The notes below the pieces were generated by a model, which saw only the letters and a program-made list of their open reading frames with translations, was not told where the DNA came from and did not search any database. Positions 15,558-24,758 of a DNA stretch of 45,107 nucleotides are shown piece by piece (positions within the stretch are counted from its first letter, which is position 1; every line of letters begins with the position of its first letter). The DNA comes from Betaproteobacteria bacterium (GTDB lineage Bacteria; Pseudomonadota; Gammaproteobacteria; Burkholderiales; Burkholderiaceae): the NCBI GenBank assembly GCA_947453825.1, contig CANGHN010000015.1:1-45107 (forward strand). The letters are read 5' to 3'. Both the position numbers and the translations under genes were made by a program.

Positions 15558-16556
15558 ATGTTGCCTCAATTACCAAAGTGGCTTACCAAGTTAAAGGGCA
15601 GTCTAGTTGCTTTGGCTCTCTGTGCTAGCCCGCACTTTGCTCATGCCCAGCAGACCTTTCCTACTAAGCCTATTCGCTTGATTGTGGGCTTTGCGCCGGG
15701 TGGGGGAACGGATATTGTGGCCCGCGCACTAGCCCCAAAAATGGGTGAGATCCTGGGGCAAAGTGTGATTGTTGAGAATAAGTCTGGCGCTGCAGGCACT
15801 ATTGCTGCGGACCAAATTGCCAAGTCCAATCCGGATGGCTACACCTTGTTGATGGGGCACTCTAATTCCAATGCGATTGCCCCCTTTGTATTGACGAATG
15901 TTCCTTACAACCCAGCAACCGATTTCACACCCATCACGTACTTAGGTTACGTCCCGAATGTTTTAGTGGTGAAAGCTTCTTTGCCTGTGAATTCTGTAGC
16001 CCAGTTAATTTCTCTTGCTAAAGCTAATCCCGGTCAAATGACTTATGGATCATCTGGTATTGGTAGTACCCAACACTTAGCAGGTGCGCTATTTGCCAAG
16101 ATTGCAGGGATAGACTTAAACCACGTGCCCTATAAAGGAAGCGGTCAAGCGATTATTGATTTGCTTGGTGGTCAAATCACTATGAACTTTGATACCTTGC
16201 CGCCGAACTTGCAGCAAATTAAAGATGGCAGCTTAAAGGCTTTAGCAATCTCAACACCAAAGCGTTTATCTATTCTTCCGAATGTGCCAACCTTTAATGA
16301 AGTTGGTATTACTGGCTTTGATGTGACTAACTGGTATTCGATCATGGGCCCTAAGGGCATGGATCCAGCGGTTGTTAATAAGATTGACCAAGCAGTAAAA
16401 GCAGCAATGGCTGACCCCCAAATTAAGAAGACTATGGATTCTCAAGGCTTACAACCAGAGGGCCCGACAACTCCCGCAGCATTTGGACTTTTCTTAACGG
16501 CTGAGCTTGCTAAATACCAACGCCTAGTCAAGAGTTTGAACATTAAGGCTGAATAA
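15558..16556 (+). CDS. Bug/TctC-family periplasmic solute-binding protein
   Basis: A 332-aa exported binding protein of the tripartite tricarboxylate transporter type. The signal peptide ends at AHA30. The mature part starts QQTFPTKPIRLIVGFAPGGG with TDIVAR, then VIVENKSGAAG and PDGYTLLMG, the usual Bug fingerprint for carboxylate binding. GGAG five bases before the ATG supports the start. No TctA or TctB membrane gene is near, as is usual for the expanded Bug set of this order. It sits between a CoA-transferase (divergent) and an enoyl-CoA hydratase-like gene 4 bp downstream, so it probably binds an acid handled by those enzymes. Confidence 0.93.
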   Translation: MLPQLPKWLTKLKGSLVALALCASPHFAHAQQTFPTKPIRLIVGFAPGGGTDIVARALAPKMGEILGQSVIVENKSGAAGTIAADQIAKSNPDGYTLLMGHSNSNAIAPFVLTNVPYNPATDFTPITYLGYVPNVLVVKASLPVNSVAQLISLAKANPGQMTYGSSGIGSTQHLAGALFAKIAGIDLNHVPYKGSGQAIIDLLGGQITMNFDTLPPNLQQIKDGSLKALAISTPKRLSILPNVPTFNEVGITGFDVTNWYSIMGPKGMDPAVVNKIDQAVKAAMADPQIKKTMDSQGLQPEGPTTPAAFGLFLTAELAKYQRLVKSLNIKAE

Positions 16557-16560
16557 GATT

Positions 16561-17364
16561 TTGTCTACACCGCATAAAAATCCAGAAGGCAATGTCGCGC
16601 AGGTAGTATTTGAGCTGCGTGGCAACATTGCCCATATCACTTTTGATCATGTAGCTGCGCGTAATGCCATGACCGTTGCTATGTACGAAAGCTTGAAAAC
16701 GATCTGTGAGGATATTGCTAAGAACCCCAATATTCGGGTAGCTATTTTTCGTGGTGCTGGCGGTAAGTCGTTTGTGTCTGGTAGTGATATTGCTCAATTT
16801 TCTAGTTTCAAAGATGGTCAAGACGGTGTGCGCTACGAACAAGCAATTGATAGCTACCTTAGTCCCCTGGCAACGCTACCAATCCCCACAATTGCGGTTA
16901 TCGACGGCATGGCTGTAGGGGGTGGATTGGCGATTGCTACGTGTTGTGATTTTCGGATCTCAACTCCCGATGCTAAGTTTGGTGTACCCATTGCGAGAAC
17001 CTTGGGGAACTGCTTGTACCCAGGCAATATTGCTTGGCTAGTTACCCACATGGGTATTGGTCTGTTTAAGCGCATGCTACTCTTGGCAGAGATGATTCCA
17101 GCTAGTGAATTACTCGCCCAAGGCTATTTATTGGCGACCTATGATGCTGATCGTATTGGCAAAGAAGCTGATGTCTTGGCAGAGCGTTTGGCAAAGCTGG
17201 CGCCTATTACCCAAAAATCTACCAAACTTTCTTTAGCCAGAATCATTGCAAATCAATTGCCAGACTGCCAGGATTTAATTAGCGAGACTTATGGCAGTAA
17301 TGATTTTAGGAATGGCGTTGCCTCTTTTCTCAAAGGTGAGCCACCTACTTGGACTGGCAAGTAA
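16561..17364 (+). CDS. Enoyl-CoA hydratase/isomerase family protein, TTG start
   Basis: A 267-aa crotonase-fold protein. The acyl-CoA oxyanion-hole segments are present (GAGGKSFVSGSDIAQF at about 66-80 and GMAVGGGLAIATCCDFR at about 116-131). The helix that normally carries the hydratase Glu pair instead reads FGVPIARTLGN (140-150), so the standard catalytic glutamates seem absent. The reaction may be isomerisation, hydrolysis or another crotonase type. The start must be the TTG at 16561, because no ATG or GTG lies upstream of the conserved first strand. It begins four bases after the Bug gene and is probably co-transcribed with it. Confidence 0.85.
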   Translation: MSTPHKNPEGNVAQVVFELRGNIAHITFDHVAARNAMTVAMYESLKTICEDIAKNPNIRVAIFRGAGGKSFVSGSDIAQFSSFKDGQDGVRYEQAIDSYLSPLATLPIPTIAVIDGMAVGGGLAIATCCDFRISTPDAKFGVPIARTLGNCLYPGNIAWLVTHMGIGLFKRMLLLAEMIPASELLAQGYLLATYDADRIGKEADVLAERLAKLAPITQKSTKLSLARIIANQLPDCQDLISETYGSNDFRNGVASFLKGEPPTWTGK

Positions 17365-17373
17365 TGATTATTT

Positions 17374-17392
17374 TGTTCTTAGTCTAAGAACA
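17374..17392. terminator. Hairpin between convergent genes
   Basis: TGTTCTTA (17374-17381) and TAAGAACA (17385-17392) form an 8-bp stem with a three-base loop, followed by TTTCTT on the plus strand. The minus-strand side has AAAATAATC and no T-run. It contains the hemW stop codon and ends the enoyl-CoA hydratase transcript. Confidence 0.5.
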
Positions 17393-18566
17393 TTTCTTGT
17401 AAGTTATTCAAATAGCGTAGACCCAGCTCAGTCGCTTTAAGCTTGCTGGGGTTCTCATCTAATAGACCTTTTGTACTTGCTGTCTGTAGACCTTTACTAA
17501 TCGTACTTAAGGGCAAGCCAGTCCGTTCGCTAAAGGTATTGGTATCTACACCATCTGTCAGTCTTAGGGTATTGAGCATGAATTCAAAGGGAAGATCTTT
17601 TGCTGCAATCTCACGTGACTCTATCAAGGCGTTCCCCTTGTTTTCCATAGCCTGCATATAGGTTTCTGGATGGCGTTCGCGAACTTGTCTAGTCACTTTT
17701 TTAGGAAAAGAAATTTTTCCATGTGCACCAGCACCAATTCCAATGTAATCACCAAAACGCCAGTAATTCAGATTGTGCTTACATTCCTGATCTTTTTTCG
17801 CATAGGCTGAAACTTCATAGCGTCTGTAGCCAGCCTTTGTCAGTAGCTGCAGATTTTGTTCAAAGATGGCATCAATCGCATCCTCACTTGGTAGCTTTGG
17901 TGGAAAGTTGGCAAAGTAGGTATTGGGCTCTAAGGTAAGGTTATAAAAAGACAGGTGCGGCGTTTTAAATGAGAGCGCCGTTTCAATATCTGATTTAGCT
18001 TGTGCCAGACTTTGATTGGGTAAGCCATACATGAGATCGAGATTGACAGAGGCAAAGTTCTCTAGCGCTATCTGGATAGCGCGTTTAGCTTCTGCGCCAT
18101 TATGAATACGACCCAAGGCTTTAAGCTGTTCATCTTGAAAGCTTTGAATGCCAAGCGAGACTCGATTGATCCCAGCCTTAGCAAAGCCAGCAAATTTCTC
18201 AGCTTCAACAGACCCAGGATTGGCTTCCATTGTGACTTCAGCATTTGGCTCTACATTTACCCGGGCTCGGATAGCTGACAATAAGATTTCAATCCCGTGC
18301 GCCGAAAGAAGACTGGGCGTGCCGCCACCAATAAAAATACTGTGTACTTGACGACCCCAAATATTAGGAAGCTCGGTTTCTAGATCGGCGATGAGTGCTT
18401 TGATATACCGCTCTTCATCAAAACCACCTTGAGGGCCAGCGTCCCTAATCTGATGAGAGTTAAAGTCACAGTAAGGGCACTTTTTTTCGCACCAGGGAAA
18501 ATGAATATACAGAGCCAGCGGTGGCAATGCGCTCAGTGTAATTTTGTTAGGACTGCTACTGAGCAC
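17379..18566 (-). CDS. hemW: HemW, radical SAM heme chaperone
   Basis: A 395-aa radical SAM protein, often annotated as HemN-like, but with the marks of HemW, a heme carrier. It shows the cluster motif C26-x3-C30-x2-C33, GGGTPS at 80-85, and the HNLNYW heme-binding motif at 264-269 that separates HemW from true coproporphyrinogen dehydrogenase. It also lacks the long HemN N-terminal extension. The start is GTG at 18566, five bases after the rdgB stop, with no clear ribosome-binding site. It is the last gene of the rph-rdgB-hemW unit, an order common in Burkholderiales. Confidence 0.92.
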   Translation of the reverse strand: MLSSSPNKITLSALPPLALYIHFPWCEKKCPYCDFNSHQIRDAGPQGGFDEERYIKALIADLETELPNIWGRQVHSIFIGGGTPSLLSAHGIEILLSAIRARVNVEPNAEVTMEANPGSVEAEKFAGFAKAGINRVSLGIQSFQDEQLKALGRIHNGAEAKRAIQIALENFASVNLDLMYGLPNQSLAQAKSDIETALSFKTPHLSFYNLTLEPNTYFANFPPKLPSEDAIDAIFEQNLQLLTKAGYRRYEVSAYAKKDQECKHNLNYWRFGDYIGIGAGAHGKISFPKKVTRQVRERHPETYMQAMENKGNALIESREIAAKDLPFEFMLNTLRLTDGVDTNTFSERTGLPLSTISKGLQTASTKGLLDENPSKLKATELGLRYLNNLQEMFLD

Positions 18567-18571
18567 GGAGA

Positions 18572-19162
18572 TTAGGCTCGAGACTGTAGTTGATCAATAA
18601 GCTCGCGTAATGCTAGGCCGCGGTGACTGATGAGATTCTTATGCTCAGGATCCAGTTGAGCAGCAGTGAGTTTGAGTTCTGGCAAAAAGAAGTAGGGGTC
18701 ATAACCAAAGCCATTATTACCTTTTGGATCAGCAACTATTTGGCCATACCAGCGACATTGCACAATCAATGGCTCTGGATCATGCGGGCTAGCTACAAAG
18801 ACCAGAGCACAGACGTAGTGCGCCCCTCGATCTGCTTTTGCTGCCAATTCTGAGATGAGTTTTTGATTATTAGCGGCATCATTCGCAGGCTCGCCAGCAT
18901 AGCGCGCGGATAAGACACCGGGCCTGCCATCAAGAGCGTGCACACAGATTCCAGAATCGTCCGCCAAAGCGGGAAGACCACTGGCGCTACTGGCATGACG
19001 TGCTTTAGCTAGAGCATTTTCAACAAAGGTATGGTACGGCTCTTGGGCCGCAGGAATTCCTAATTCTCCTTGGGGAATGACTTGAAAGTTCAAGGGCGCT
19101 AGGAGCGCCTGAAACTCTTTAACCTTGCCAGCATTGTTTGAGGCGAGAACCAGTTTTTGCAT
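18572..19162 (-). CDS. rdgB: RdgB/HAM1-type non-canonical purine NTP pyrophosphatase
   Basis: A 196-aa house-cleaning enzyme that hydrolyses dITP, ITP and XTP to monophosphates, keeping deaminated purines out of DNA and RNA. Motifs seen are LASNNAGK at 6-13 (nucleotide-binding start), ADDSGI with its catalytic Asp, GVLSARYAG, NNGFGYDPYF, and the final SHRGLALREL. I chose the ATG at 19162 because the family begins right before LASNN. A TTG at 19174 is also in frame. It starts 12 bases after the rph stop. Confidence 0.94.
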   Translation of the reverse strand: MQKLVLASNNAGKVKEFQALLAPLNFQVIPQGELGIPAAQEPYHTFVENALAKARHASSASGLPALADDSGICVHALDGRPGVLSARYAGEPANDAANNQKLISELAAKADRGAHYVCALVFVASPHDPEPLIVQCRWYGQIVADPKGNNGFGYDPYFFLPELKLTAAQLDPEHKNLISHRGLALRELIDQLQSRA

Positions 19163-19174
19163 TGCTTCAGTCAA

Positions 19175-19915
19175 TTATTTCAGTGCATCAATTTGTAGCT
19201 GAGTAAGCTCTTGAATGCCTTGCTCTGCAAGATCGAGAAGGGCGCTTAACTCTGCTCTAGAAAATGCTGCACCCTCAGCAGTTCCTTGTACTTCAATCAT
19301 ACCGCCTTTACCTGTCATGACAACATTCATATCCGTATCACAAGATGAGTCTTCAGGGTAGTCAAGGTCTAGTACTGGGACGCCTTGGTAGATACCAACA
19401 GAGATCGCTGCAACGCTATCGATAATAGGATCCTTGGTGAGCACCCCGGTTTTGAGTAATTGATTGACCGCATCTCGAGCCGCAACATAGGCGCCAGTAA
19501 TTGAGGCTGTGCGTGTGCCACCATCGGCTTGCAAGACATCGCAATCTAAATGAATAGTACGCTCACCTAAAGTTTCTAAATTAAATACGGTACGCATAGC
19601 GCGACCAATAAGACGCTGAATTTCTTGAGTGCGACCTGATTGTTTGCCTCTGGCCGCTTCACGATCACTCCGGGTGTGAGTAGAGCGTGGCAGCATGCCG
19701 TATTCGGCGGTTACCCAACCTTCACCAGAGCCACGTTTATGTGGCGGTACTTTATCTAAGATGCTGGCAGTGCATAAGACTTTGGTATCCCCAAAAGCGA
19801 TTAAGACCGATCCTTCGGCGTGTTTAGTAAAGGAGCGGGAGATAGTTACTGGGCGTAATTGCTTTGGATTACGGCCGCTAGGGCGGGTCATATTGCCGGG
19901 GTTTGAGCTACTCAT
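19175..19915 (-). CDS. rph: Ribonuclease PH
   Basis: A 3'-to-5' phosphorolytic exoribonuclease that trims tRNA 3' ends. The 246-aa form matches the family length. It shows [13 protein letters not shown] at the start, [33 protein letters not shown], the RxExxRG-type phosphate site with [12 protein letters not shown], and [19 protein letters not shown] favour the ATG at 19915, which has AGGA nine bases upstream. The ATG at 19891 (238 aa) is also possible. A longer in-frame extension to 20023 would run over the yicC start on the other strand and is not family-like. It heads rph-rdgB-hemW and is divergent from yicC. Confidence 0.94.
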   Translation of the reverse strand: MSSSNPGNMTRPSGRNPKQLRPVTISRSFTKHAEGSVLIAFGDTKVLCTASILDKVPPHKRGSGEGWVTAEYGMLPRSTHTRSDREAARGKQSGRTQEIQRLIGRAMRTVFNLETLGERTIHLDCDVLQADGGTRTASITGAYVAARDAVNQLLKTGVLTKDPIIDSVAAISVGIYQGVPVLDLDYPEDSSCDTDMNVVMTGKGGMIEVQGTAEGAAFSRAELSALLDLAEQGIQELTQLQIDALK

Positions 19916-19969
19916 GGGTCTAAGTCCTAAAGGTTGGGCTGTATTTGGTCTATGCGTCTTTAAAGAATC

Positions 19970-19975
19970 TACAAT
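19970..19975 (+). promoter_or_regulatory. Candidate -10 element for leaderless yicC
   Basis: TACAAT (5 of 6 to consensus) is followed by six bases and the yicC ATG at 19982. There is no Shine-Dalgarno sequence in between. TTGGTC at 19945-19950 is a possible but loosely spaced (19 bp) -35. Confidence 0.45.
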
Positions 19976-19981
19976 GTTCCT

Positions 19982-20911
19982 ATGATATCGAGCATGACTG
20001 GTTATGGCAGCGCTTCTCGCCAAGTCTCCCTGGGAGCTGGCGTAGTTGCTGATCTGCAGGTGGAATGTCGGGCTGTTAATAGCCGCTTTCTAGATTTAGG
20101 CTTTCGTCTACCGGATGAATGCCGCGGGGCTGAGCCTGCCCTGCGAGAAATGGCAAGCCAAGCCCTATCCCGGGGAAAAGTTGAGTTTCGGGCTGCCTGG
20201 AGGATTAATGCTGGGGCAGCAGGAAATGCCAAAAATAATCCCCACGCCCTAGGCGCACTCAATCAAGACCGTTTAGATGCACTCTATACATTGCAAGAAA
20301 AAGCGCAAGAGACTTTTTCTAAGGCGCCAGAATTAAGTATTGCAGATATTTTGCGTTGGCCCGGTGTGGTGTCTGAGCCTCGTGGTGAGGAAGAGGGTTG
20401 GATGACTGCAACTGTGGAAGCTGGTCGGGCAGCACTAGCCGCTTTAATGGAAAGTCGCCAAGCAGAGGGTAAAGCCTTAGTCACTGTCTTAACTACCATT
20501 ACCAGCAAGATGCTAGAGATTGTTAAAGTGATCGAGCCAAAGGTTCCGCAATACGTGAGCCAGTATCAAGAAAAACTGACCGAACGCTTAGCAGAAGCAT
20601 TGGCTGCTCAAGAGCAAGCTAAGGGCGGCACTGAATTAATGGAGCGTATACGACAAGAGGTTGTGCTCTATGCTGTGCGCATTGATGTTGCAGAAGAGTT
20701 TGCGCGCTTGAAGACGCATATTCAGACGGTGAATAGTGCTTTAGTAGGTAAGGGTCCTGTAGGTAAGCGCCTAGACTTTTTAATGCAAGAACTTAACCGC
20801 GAAGCTAATACCTTAAGTTCAAAATCCGTTTCTGAGGAATGCACCCAGGCTTCGCTAGAGCTCAAGCTGTTCATAGAGCAAATGCGTGAACAAGTGCAAA
20901 ATCTCGAGTAA
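19982..20911 (+). CDS. yicC: YicC-family endoribonuclease
   Basis: A 309-aa protein with the YicC hallmark start [11 protein letters not shown], the conserved [16 protein letters not shown] segment (about 34-49), and the C-terminal DUF1732 helix with [23 protein letters not shown]. coli YicC is described as an endoribonuclease linked to small-RNA turnover. The start is the ATG at 19982, without a Shine-Dalgarno but with a TACAAT six bases upstream. It is followed by gmk 16 bp later, the usual neighbour in many proteobacteria. Confidence 0.92.
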   Translation: MISSMTGYGSASRQVSLGAGVVADLQVECRAVNSRFLDLGFRLPDECRGAEPALREMASQALSRGKVEFRAAWRINAGAAGNAKNNPHALGALNQDRLDALYTLQEKAQETFSKAPELSIADILRWPGVVSEPRGEEEGWMTATVEAGRAALAALMESRQAEGKALVTVLTTITSKMLEIVKVIEPKVPQYVSQYQEKLTERLAEALAAQEQAKGGTELMERIRQEVVLYAVRIDVAEEFARLKTHIQTVNSALVGKGPVGKRLDFLMQELNREANTLSSKSVSEECTQASLELKLFIEQMREQVQNLE

Positions 20912-20915
20912 ACCT

Positions 20916-20921
20916 TAAAAT
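20916..20921 (+). promoter_or_regulatory. Candidate -10 element for leaderless gmk
   Basis: TAAAAT is followed by six bases (GACTTT) and the gmk ATG at 20928. The element lies just after the yicC stop. No ribosome-binding site precedes gmk, so it may have its own leaderless transcript. Confidence 0.4.
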
Positions 20922-20927
20922 GACTTT

Positions 20928-21566
20928 ATGACTAGTCTCGCTTCTAACCCATCCTATCAAGGCAGTATGTTAATGATTGTGGCGCCATCGGGCGCTGGTA
21001 AATCCTCCTTGGTAAATGCATTACTAAAAGATGATGCTGGATTAAAGCTATCACTTTCTACAACTACTCGCGCACCAAGACCTGGTGAAGTAGATGGCAA
21101 AGATTACCGGTTCGTCACTCAAGAAGAATTTATTGCTGAACGTGAGCAAGGACATTTTTTAGAGTGGGCACAAGTGCATGGCCATTTTTACGGCACATCC
21201 AAACCTTGGATTGAATCACAAATGCAGGCCGGTAGCGATGTGATGCTAGAAATCGATTGGCAGGGCGCACAACAAATTCGTAAGTTGATTCCAGCAGTGC
21301 AATGGATCTTTATTTTTCCGCCCTCGATTGAGGCGCTAGAAGAGCGCTTGCGTAAACGAGGTCAGGATGATGAAGCTACGATTCAGATGCGTTTGGCAGC
21401 TGCCCATATTGAGTTATTGCATGCCCCTGAGGCGGACTTTATCGTGGTCAATGATGTTTTTGAGCAGGCTCTGTTGGACCTGAAGCACATTTTGGCAGCC
21501 AGCCGGCTTCGTTCTGGCCCCAGCATGGCTAGAAATCCAGCCCTTTTAAGGCGCCTTGGGGTGTAA
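20928..21566 (+). CDS. gmk: Guanylate kinase
   Basis: A 212-aa enzyme that phosphorylates GMP to GDP with ATP. The P-loop is APSGAGKS (19-26). TTRAPRPGEVDGKDYRFV forms the GMP-binding segment, followed by FLEWAQVHGHFYGTS, LEIDWQGAQQI, and the lid RLRKRGQDD. The start is the ATG at 20928, and an N-terminal extension of about 12 residues precedes the first strand. It sits in yicC-gmk-rpoZ-spoT, a set joining nucleotide supply and the stringent response. Confidence 0.96.
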   Translation: MTSLASNPSYQGSMLMIVAPSGAGKSSLVNALLKDDAGLKLSLSTTTRAPRPGEVDGKDYRFVTQEEFIAEREQGHFLEWAQVHGHFYGTSKPWIESQMQAGSDVMLEIDWQGAQQIRKLIPAVQWIFIFPPSIEALEERLRKRGQDDEATIQMRLAAAHIELLHAPEADFIVVNDVFEQALLDLKHILAASRLRSGPSMARNPALLRRLGV

Positions 21567-21611
21567 TCAGTTATCCTATAGGTATTGAAGCTAAATTTAA
21601 GTGAGCACAGC

Positions 21612-21815
21612 ATGGCCCGTATTACTGTAGAAGATTGCCTTAAAACTATCCCAAATCGTTTTGAACTGGTATTGGCTGCGACTTATCGTGCTCGCCAATT
21701 GGTTCAAGGTCACTCCCCACGTGTTGAGTCAAGAGACAAAGCCACAGTTGTTGCATTACGTGAAGTTGCTGCTGGCGTGACAGATCGTGACATGCTGACC
21801 AAAGTACCTTTGTAA
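21612..21815 (+). CDS. rpoZ: RNA polymerase omega subunit
   Basis: A 67-aa omega subunit beginning [11 protein letters not shown], with [16 protein letters not shown] and the following [14 protein letters not shown] segment that binds beta-prime. The length is short but normal for betaproteobacteria. I chose the ATG at 21612 since the family starts at MARITVEDC; the longer in-frame start at 21585 adds unrelated residues. The TATCCTATAGGT stretch upstream (about 21573-21584) may hold a -10. It lies between gmk and spoT, as is usual. Confidence 0.95.
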   Translation: MARITVEDCLKTIPNRFELVLAATYRARQLVQGHSPRVESRDKATVVALREVAAGVTDRDMLTKVPL

Positions 21816-21830
21816 TTTAGGGGTTCCGGT

Positions 21831-24221
21831 GTGGAGCTCCCTTTTAGTGCGCCCAAAACATCGGAATCAGTAGGAGGCGTCTCGTCCTTAGAGGCACCCC
21901 TCGGAGCGAGTCAAACTCATTTTCTGGACACTCCACCAGATACCTTTTCACAAAAAACAAATAAATCGATTCTAGCCACATTGCTGGCTCAATCAAGCCG
22001 TCATTTATTTGGGCCTACATCCGCGCCCATCCTGCCTTTAAAGCATCAAGTTGTTTCTATTGAAGGCTTGCTATCAAAGTTAAGCTATCTCAAGCAGGAA
22101 GACATTGCGCTTGTTAAGAAAGCATTTCAGTTTGCTGACACAGCGCATTTAGGACAGTATCGCCATAGCGGTGAGCCCTACATTACTCATCCCGTTGCAG
22201 TAGCAGAGTTATGCGCAACTTGGCGTCTGGATGGGCCTTCAATCATGGCTGCTTTATTGCATGATGTGATTGAAGATACAGGCTCTACAAAAGCTGATCT
22301 GGTGGAAAAGTTTGGCACTAAGGTTGCTGAGTTAGTGGAGGGTTTAACTAAGCTCGATAAATTAGAGTTTCAGAGTCATGCAGAAGCGCAAGCTGAGAGC
22401 TTTCGCAAAATGTTTATGGCGATGGCCCGTGATGTGCGCGTTATTTTGGTGAAATTGGCGGATCGCACTCACAATATGCGAACCTTGGATGCGGTTCCTA
22501 TGGAAAAGCGCCGCCGCGTTGCTGCAGAAACTATAGAGATCTATGCGCCTATTGCACACCGCCTAGGTTTAAACATCATTTATCGTGATCTTCAAGATTT
22601 AAGTTTCCGCTATTCCATGCCCATGCGTTTCAGGGTTATTGAAGGGGCTGTCAAACGGGCGCGCGGTAATCGCAAGGAGATGATCGAGAAAATTTTGCAA
22701 ACTGCTCGTATGGCGTTTGCTAAAGCAGATCTAGAAGTTGATCTACGTGGTCGTGAAAAAACGCTCTATAGCATTTACAGCAAAATGCGTAGTAAGCATC
22801 TAAGTTTCTCTCAAGTTCTGGATGTTTATGCGTTCCGCGTTACGGTCCATTCAATTGATGAGTGTTATCGCGCATTAGGAATGTTGCATTCCATCTACAA
22901 ACCTATGCCCGGTAAGTTTAAGGATTACATTGCTATTCCTAAACTCAATGGTTATCAGTCACTGCACACCACCTTATTGGGCCCATCAGGCGTTCCAGTT
23001 GAGTTTCAGATTCGTACGACTGATATGCATGCAGTAGCCGAGGCTGGTGTAGCCGCGCATTGGGCCTATAAAGATGGTTCGCCCGACATGAGTGAGGTCC
23101 AGAATCGGGCACACCAGTGGTTGCAATCATTGATTGATATTCAAGATAGCAGTGGCGACTCTCAAGAATTCTTAGAGCACGTCAAGATTGATTTGTTTCC
23201 TGATGCGGTTTATGTCTTTACACCGACGGGACAAATTCGGGCCTTACCAAGAGGGGCTACGGCACTAGATTTTGCTTATTCTATTCATAGCGACTTAGGT
23301 AATACCTGTGTTGCAGTGAAGATTAATGGCTTGCAATTGCCCTTACGCAGTGAGCTCAAAAATGGCGACATTATCGAGGTGGTGACTTCCGCAAGCTCGC
23401 AACCTAATCCTGGCTGGTTGGCGTTTGTGCGCACCGGTAAGGCGCGTGCATCGATTCGCCACTCATTAAAAACTAAGCATTACTCAGAGTCACTTCAACT
23501 AGGCGAGCGTCTGCTGGCAAATAGCTTACGCCAGCAGGGTGTAGATGCGGCTTTAATTACTCCCGAGATTTGGGAGAGGCTCATGCATTGGACTGGAGAT
23601 AAAAACCGTGAGGAGGCCTGCGTCAATATTGCGCTTGGTCGCCGCTCTCCTCAAGAATTGGCGATTCGCCTCAAGATCTTGATTGATGATGAAGGTGGTG
23701 GAGAGCAGATGCGCTTAGGTGCTGCGGATTGGGTAGCGCCTCATCAAGAATTGAGTCATCATCAAAAACAGGCTATTTTGGTGGATGGTCGAGAAGGCAA
23801 CTCGATGAGTTTTCAGACCTGCTGTCACCCCATACCTGGCGATAATATCATTGGATATTTAGGAAAAGGCGAAGGCCTACAAGTGCATACCAATGACTGT
23901 CCTGTAGCCTTGCGCATGCTCTCAAAAGATAATGATAAGTGGGTTGAAGTTGAGTGGGGCAAGGAGGTAAACCGTGAATTTGAGGTTGACCTTGCGATTG
24001 ATACGCTGCAAGGTAAGGGTGTATTAGCACGCGTTGCAAGTAGCGTTACCGCTGCGGACTCCAACATTATGAATGTGTCGATGGATGATCGTTTTAAAGA
24101 GGATTCAGTCACTATTCGTTTTACGATTCAGGTATACGATCGTTTACATCTATCGAGGGTCATGCGTAGCTTGCGCACGAATCCGGATGTGATGCGCGTA
24201 ACTCGCACACGCTCCATTTAA
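21831..24221 (+). CDS. spoT: Bifunctional (p)ppGpp synthetase/hydrolase, SpoT type
   Basis: A 796-aa RelA/SpoT protein that makes and degrades the alarmone (p)ppGpp. The HD hydrolase domain is intact (H120, HDVIEDT at 144-150, and the later KLADRTHNMRTL). In the synthetase domain the diagnostic motif is KFKD (362-365, in PGKFKDYIAIPK), the basic RxKD class found in bifunctional enzymes and not the acidic ExDD of RelA. A TGS domain (about 415-475) and a C-terminal ACT domain (about 720-796) follow. The GTG at 21831 has AGGGG six bases before it. This gives a roughly 70-residue N-terminal extension beyond most SpoT proteins. It starts 15 bp after rpoZ and is convergent with greB. Confidence 0.95.
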   Translation: MELPFSAPKTSESVGGVSSLEAPLGASQTHFLDTPPDTFSQKTNKSILATLLAQSSRHLFGPTSAPILPLKHQVVSIEGLLSKLSYLKQEDIALVKKAFQFADTAHLGQYRHSGEPYITHPVAVAELCATWRLDGPSIMAALLHDVIEDTGSTKADLVEKFGTKVAELVEGLTKLDKLEFQSHAEAQAESFRKMFMAMARDVRVILVKLADRTHNMRTLDAVPMEKRRRVAAETIEIYAPIAHRLGLNIIYRDLQDLSFRYSMPMRFRVIEGAVKRARGNRKEMIEKILQTARMAFAKADLEVDLRGREKTLYSIYSKMRSKHLSFSQVLDVYAFRVTVHSIDECYRALGMLHSIYKPMPGKFKDYIAIPKLNGYQSLHTTLLGPSGVPVEFQIRTTDMHAVAEAGVAAHWAYKDGSPDMSEVQNRAHQWLQSLIDIQDSSGDSQEFLEHVKIDLFPDAVYVFTPTGQIRALPRGATALDFAYSIHSDLGNTCVAVKINGLQLPLRSELKNGDIIEVVTSASSQPNPGWLAFVRTGKARASIRHSLKTKHYSESLQLGERLLANSLRQQGVDAALITPEIWERLMHWTGDKNREEACVNIALGRRSPQELAIRLKILIDDEGGGEQMRLGAADWVAPHQELSHHQKQAILVDGREGNSMSFQTCCHPIPGDNIIGYLGKGEGLQVHTNDCPVALRMLSKDNDKWVEVEWGKEVNREFEVDLAIDTLQGKGVLARVASSVTAADSNIMNVSMDDRFKEDSVTIRFTIQVYDRLHLSRVMRSLRTNPDVMRVTRTRSI

Positions 24222-24239
24222 AGAGCTTTCTATCTCGTC

Positions 24240-24740
24240 TTACAGATATTGCACATCTAGAATTTCAATTTCAGAGGGGCCATCGGGCGTTTGAATTACT
24301 ACGCAATCACCTAGTCTTGCTTTGATTAGTGCTTTGGCAATTGGGGAAACCCAGCTCACATGACCCTTATCGAGATCAACCTCATCAACCCCAACAATCG
24401 TGATTTTGGTTTCCTTTCCAGCAGATCTACCCTGAAGTGGGGCATAAGTCACCGTCGCTCCAAAAAAGACTTGCTCAGCATCGGCATCCCCAGATTTACG
24501 GGCGGTATTGTCAACAACAACAGCAAATTCCAGGCGTTGATTCAGAAAGCGTATGCGGCGATCAATCTCCCTTAAGCGCTTTTTCCCATATATATAGTCT
24601 CCATTTTCGGACCGGTCGCCGTTTGAGGCTGCCCAGTGCACAACCTTGACAACCTCGGGCCGATCAAGGTTTAGAAGCTGTAGGAGCTCAGTTTTAATGC
24701 GCTCGTGGCCAGCCGGTGTAATGTAGTTCTTCTCTTCCAT
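24240..24740 (-). CDS. greB: Transcript cleavage factor GreB
   Basis: A 166-aa factor that rescues backtracked RNA polymerase by stimulating RNA cleavage. The coiled-coil tip reads NGDRSENGDYIYGKKRLREID, with the acidic pair D/E needed for cleavage, and the GreB-style RRIRFLNQRL follows. The C-terminal FKBP-like domain has the VSWVSPIAKAL signature. The ATG at 24740 matches the family start (MEEKNYITP). A longer in-frame start at 24836 would run through the tRNA gene on the other strand and is rejected. There is no Shine-Dalgarno; CATAAT lies six bases upstream. It is convergent with spoT. Confidence 0.94.
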   Translation of the reverse strand: MEEKNYITPAGHERIKTELLQLLNLDRPEVVKVVHWAASNGDRSENGDYIYGKKRLREIDRRIRFLNQRLEFAVVVDNTARKSGDADAEQVFFGATVTYAPLQGRSAGKETKITIVGVDEVDLDKGHVSWVSPIAKALIKARLGDCVVIQTPDGPSEIEILDVQYL

Positions 24741-24742
24741 GG

Positions 24743-24752
24743 CATAATTATG
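24743..24752. promoter_or_regulatory. Palindromic double -10 between greB and tRNA-Arg
   Basis: CATAATTATG is a perfect 10-bp palindrome and presents CATAAT on both strands. On the plus strand it lies about ten bases before the tRNA 5' end. On the minus strand it lies six bases before the greB ATG. A shared divergent promoter core would fit the 18-bp gap, with each upstream region buried in the other gene. Confidence 0.4.
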
Positions 24753-24758
24753 GCTGTT

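Noticed and set aside
19916..20023. Longer N-terminus for RNase PH
   Set aside because: It would overlap the divergent yicC start, is unlike the family, and a start with AGGA exists at 19915.
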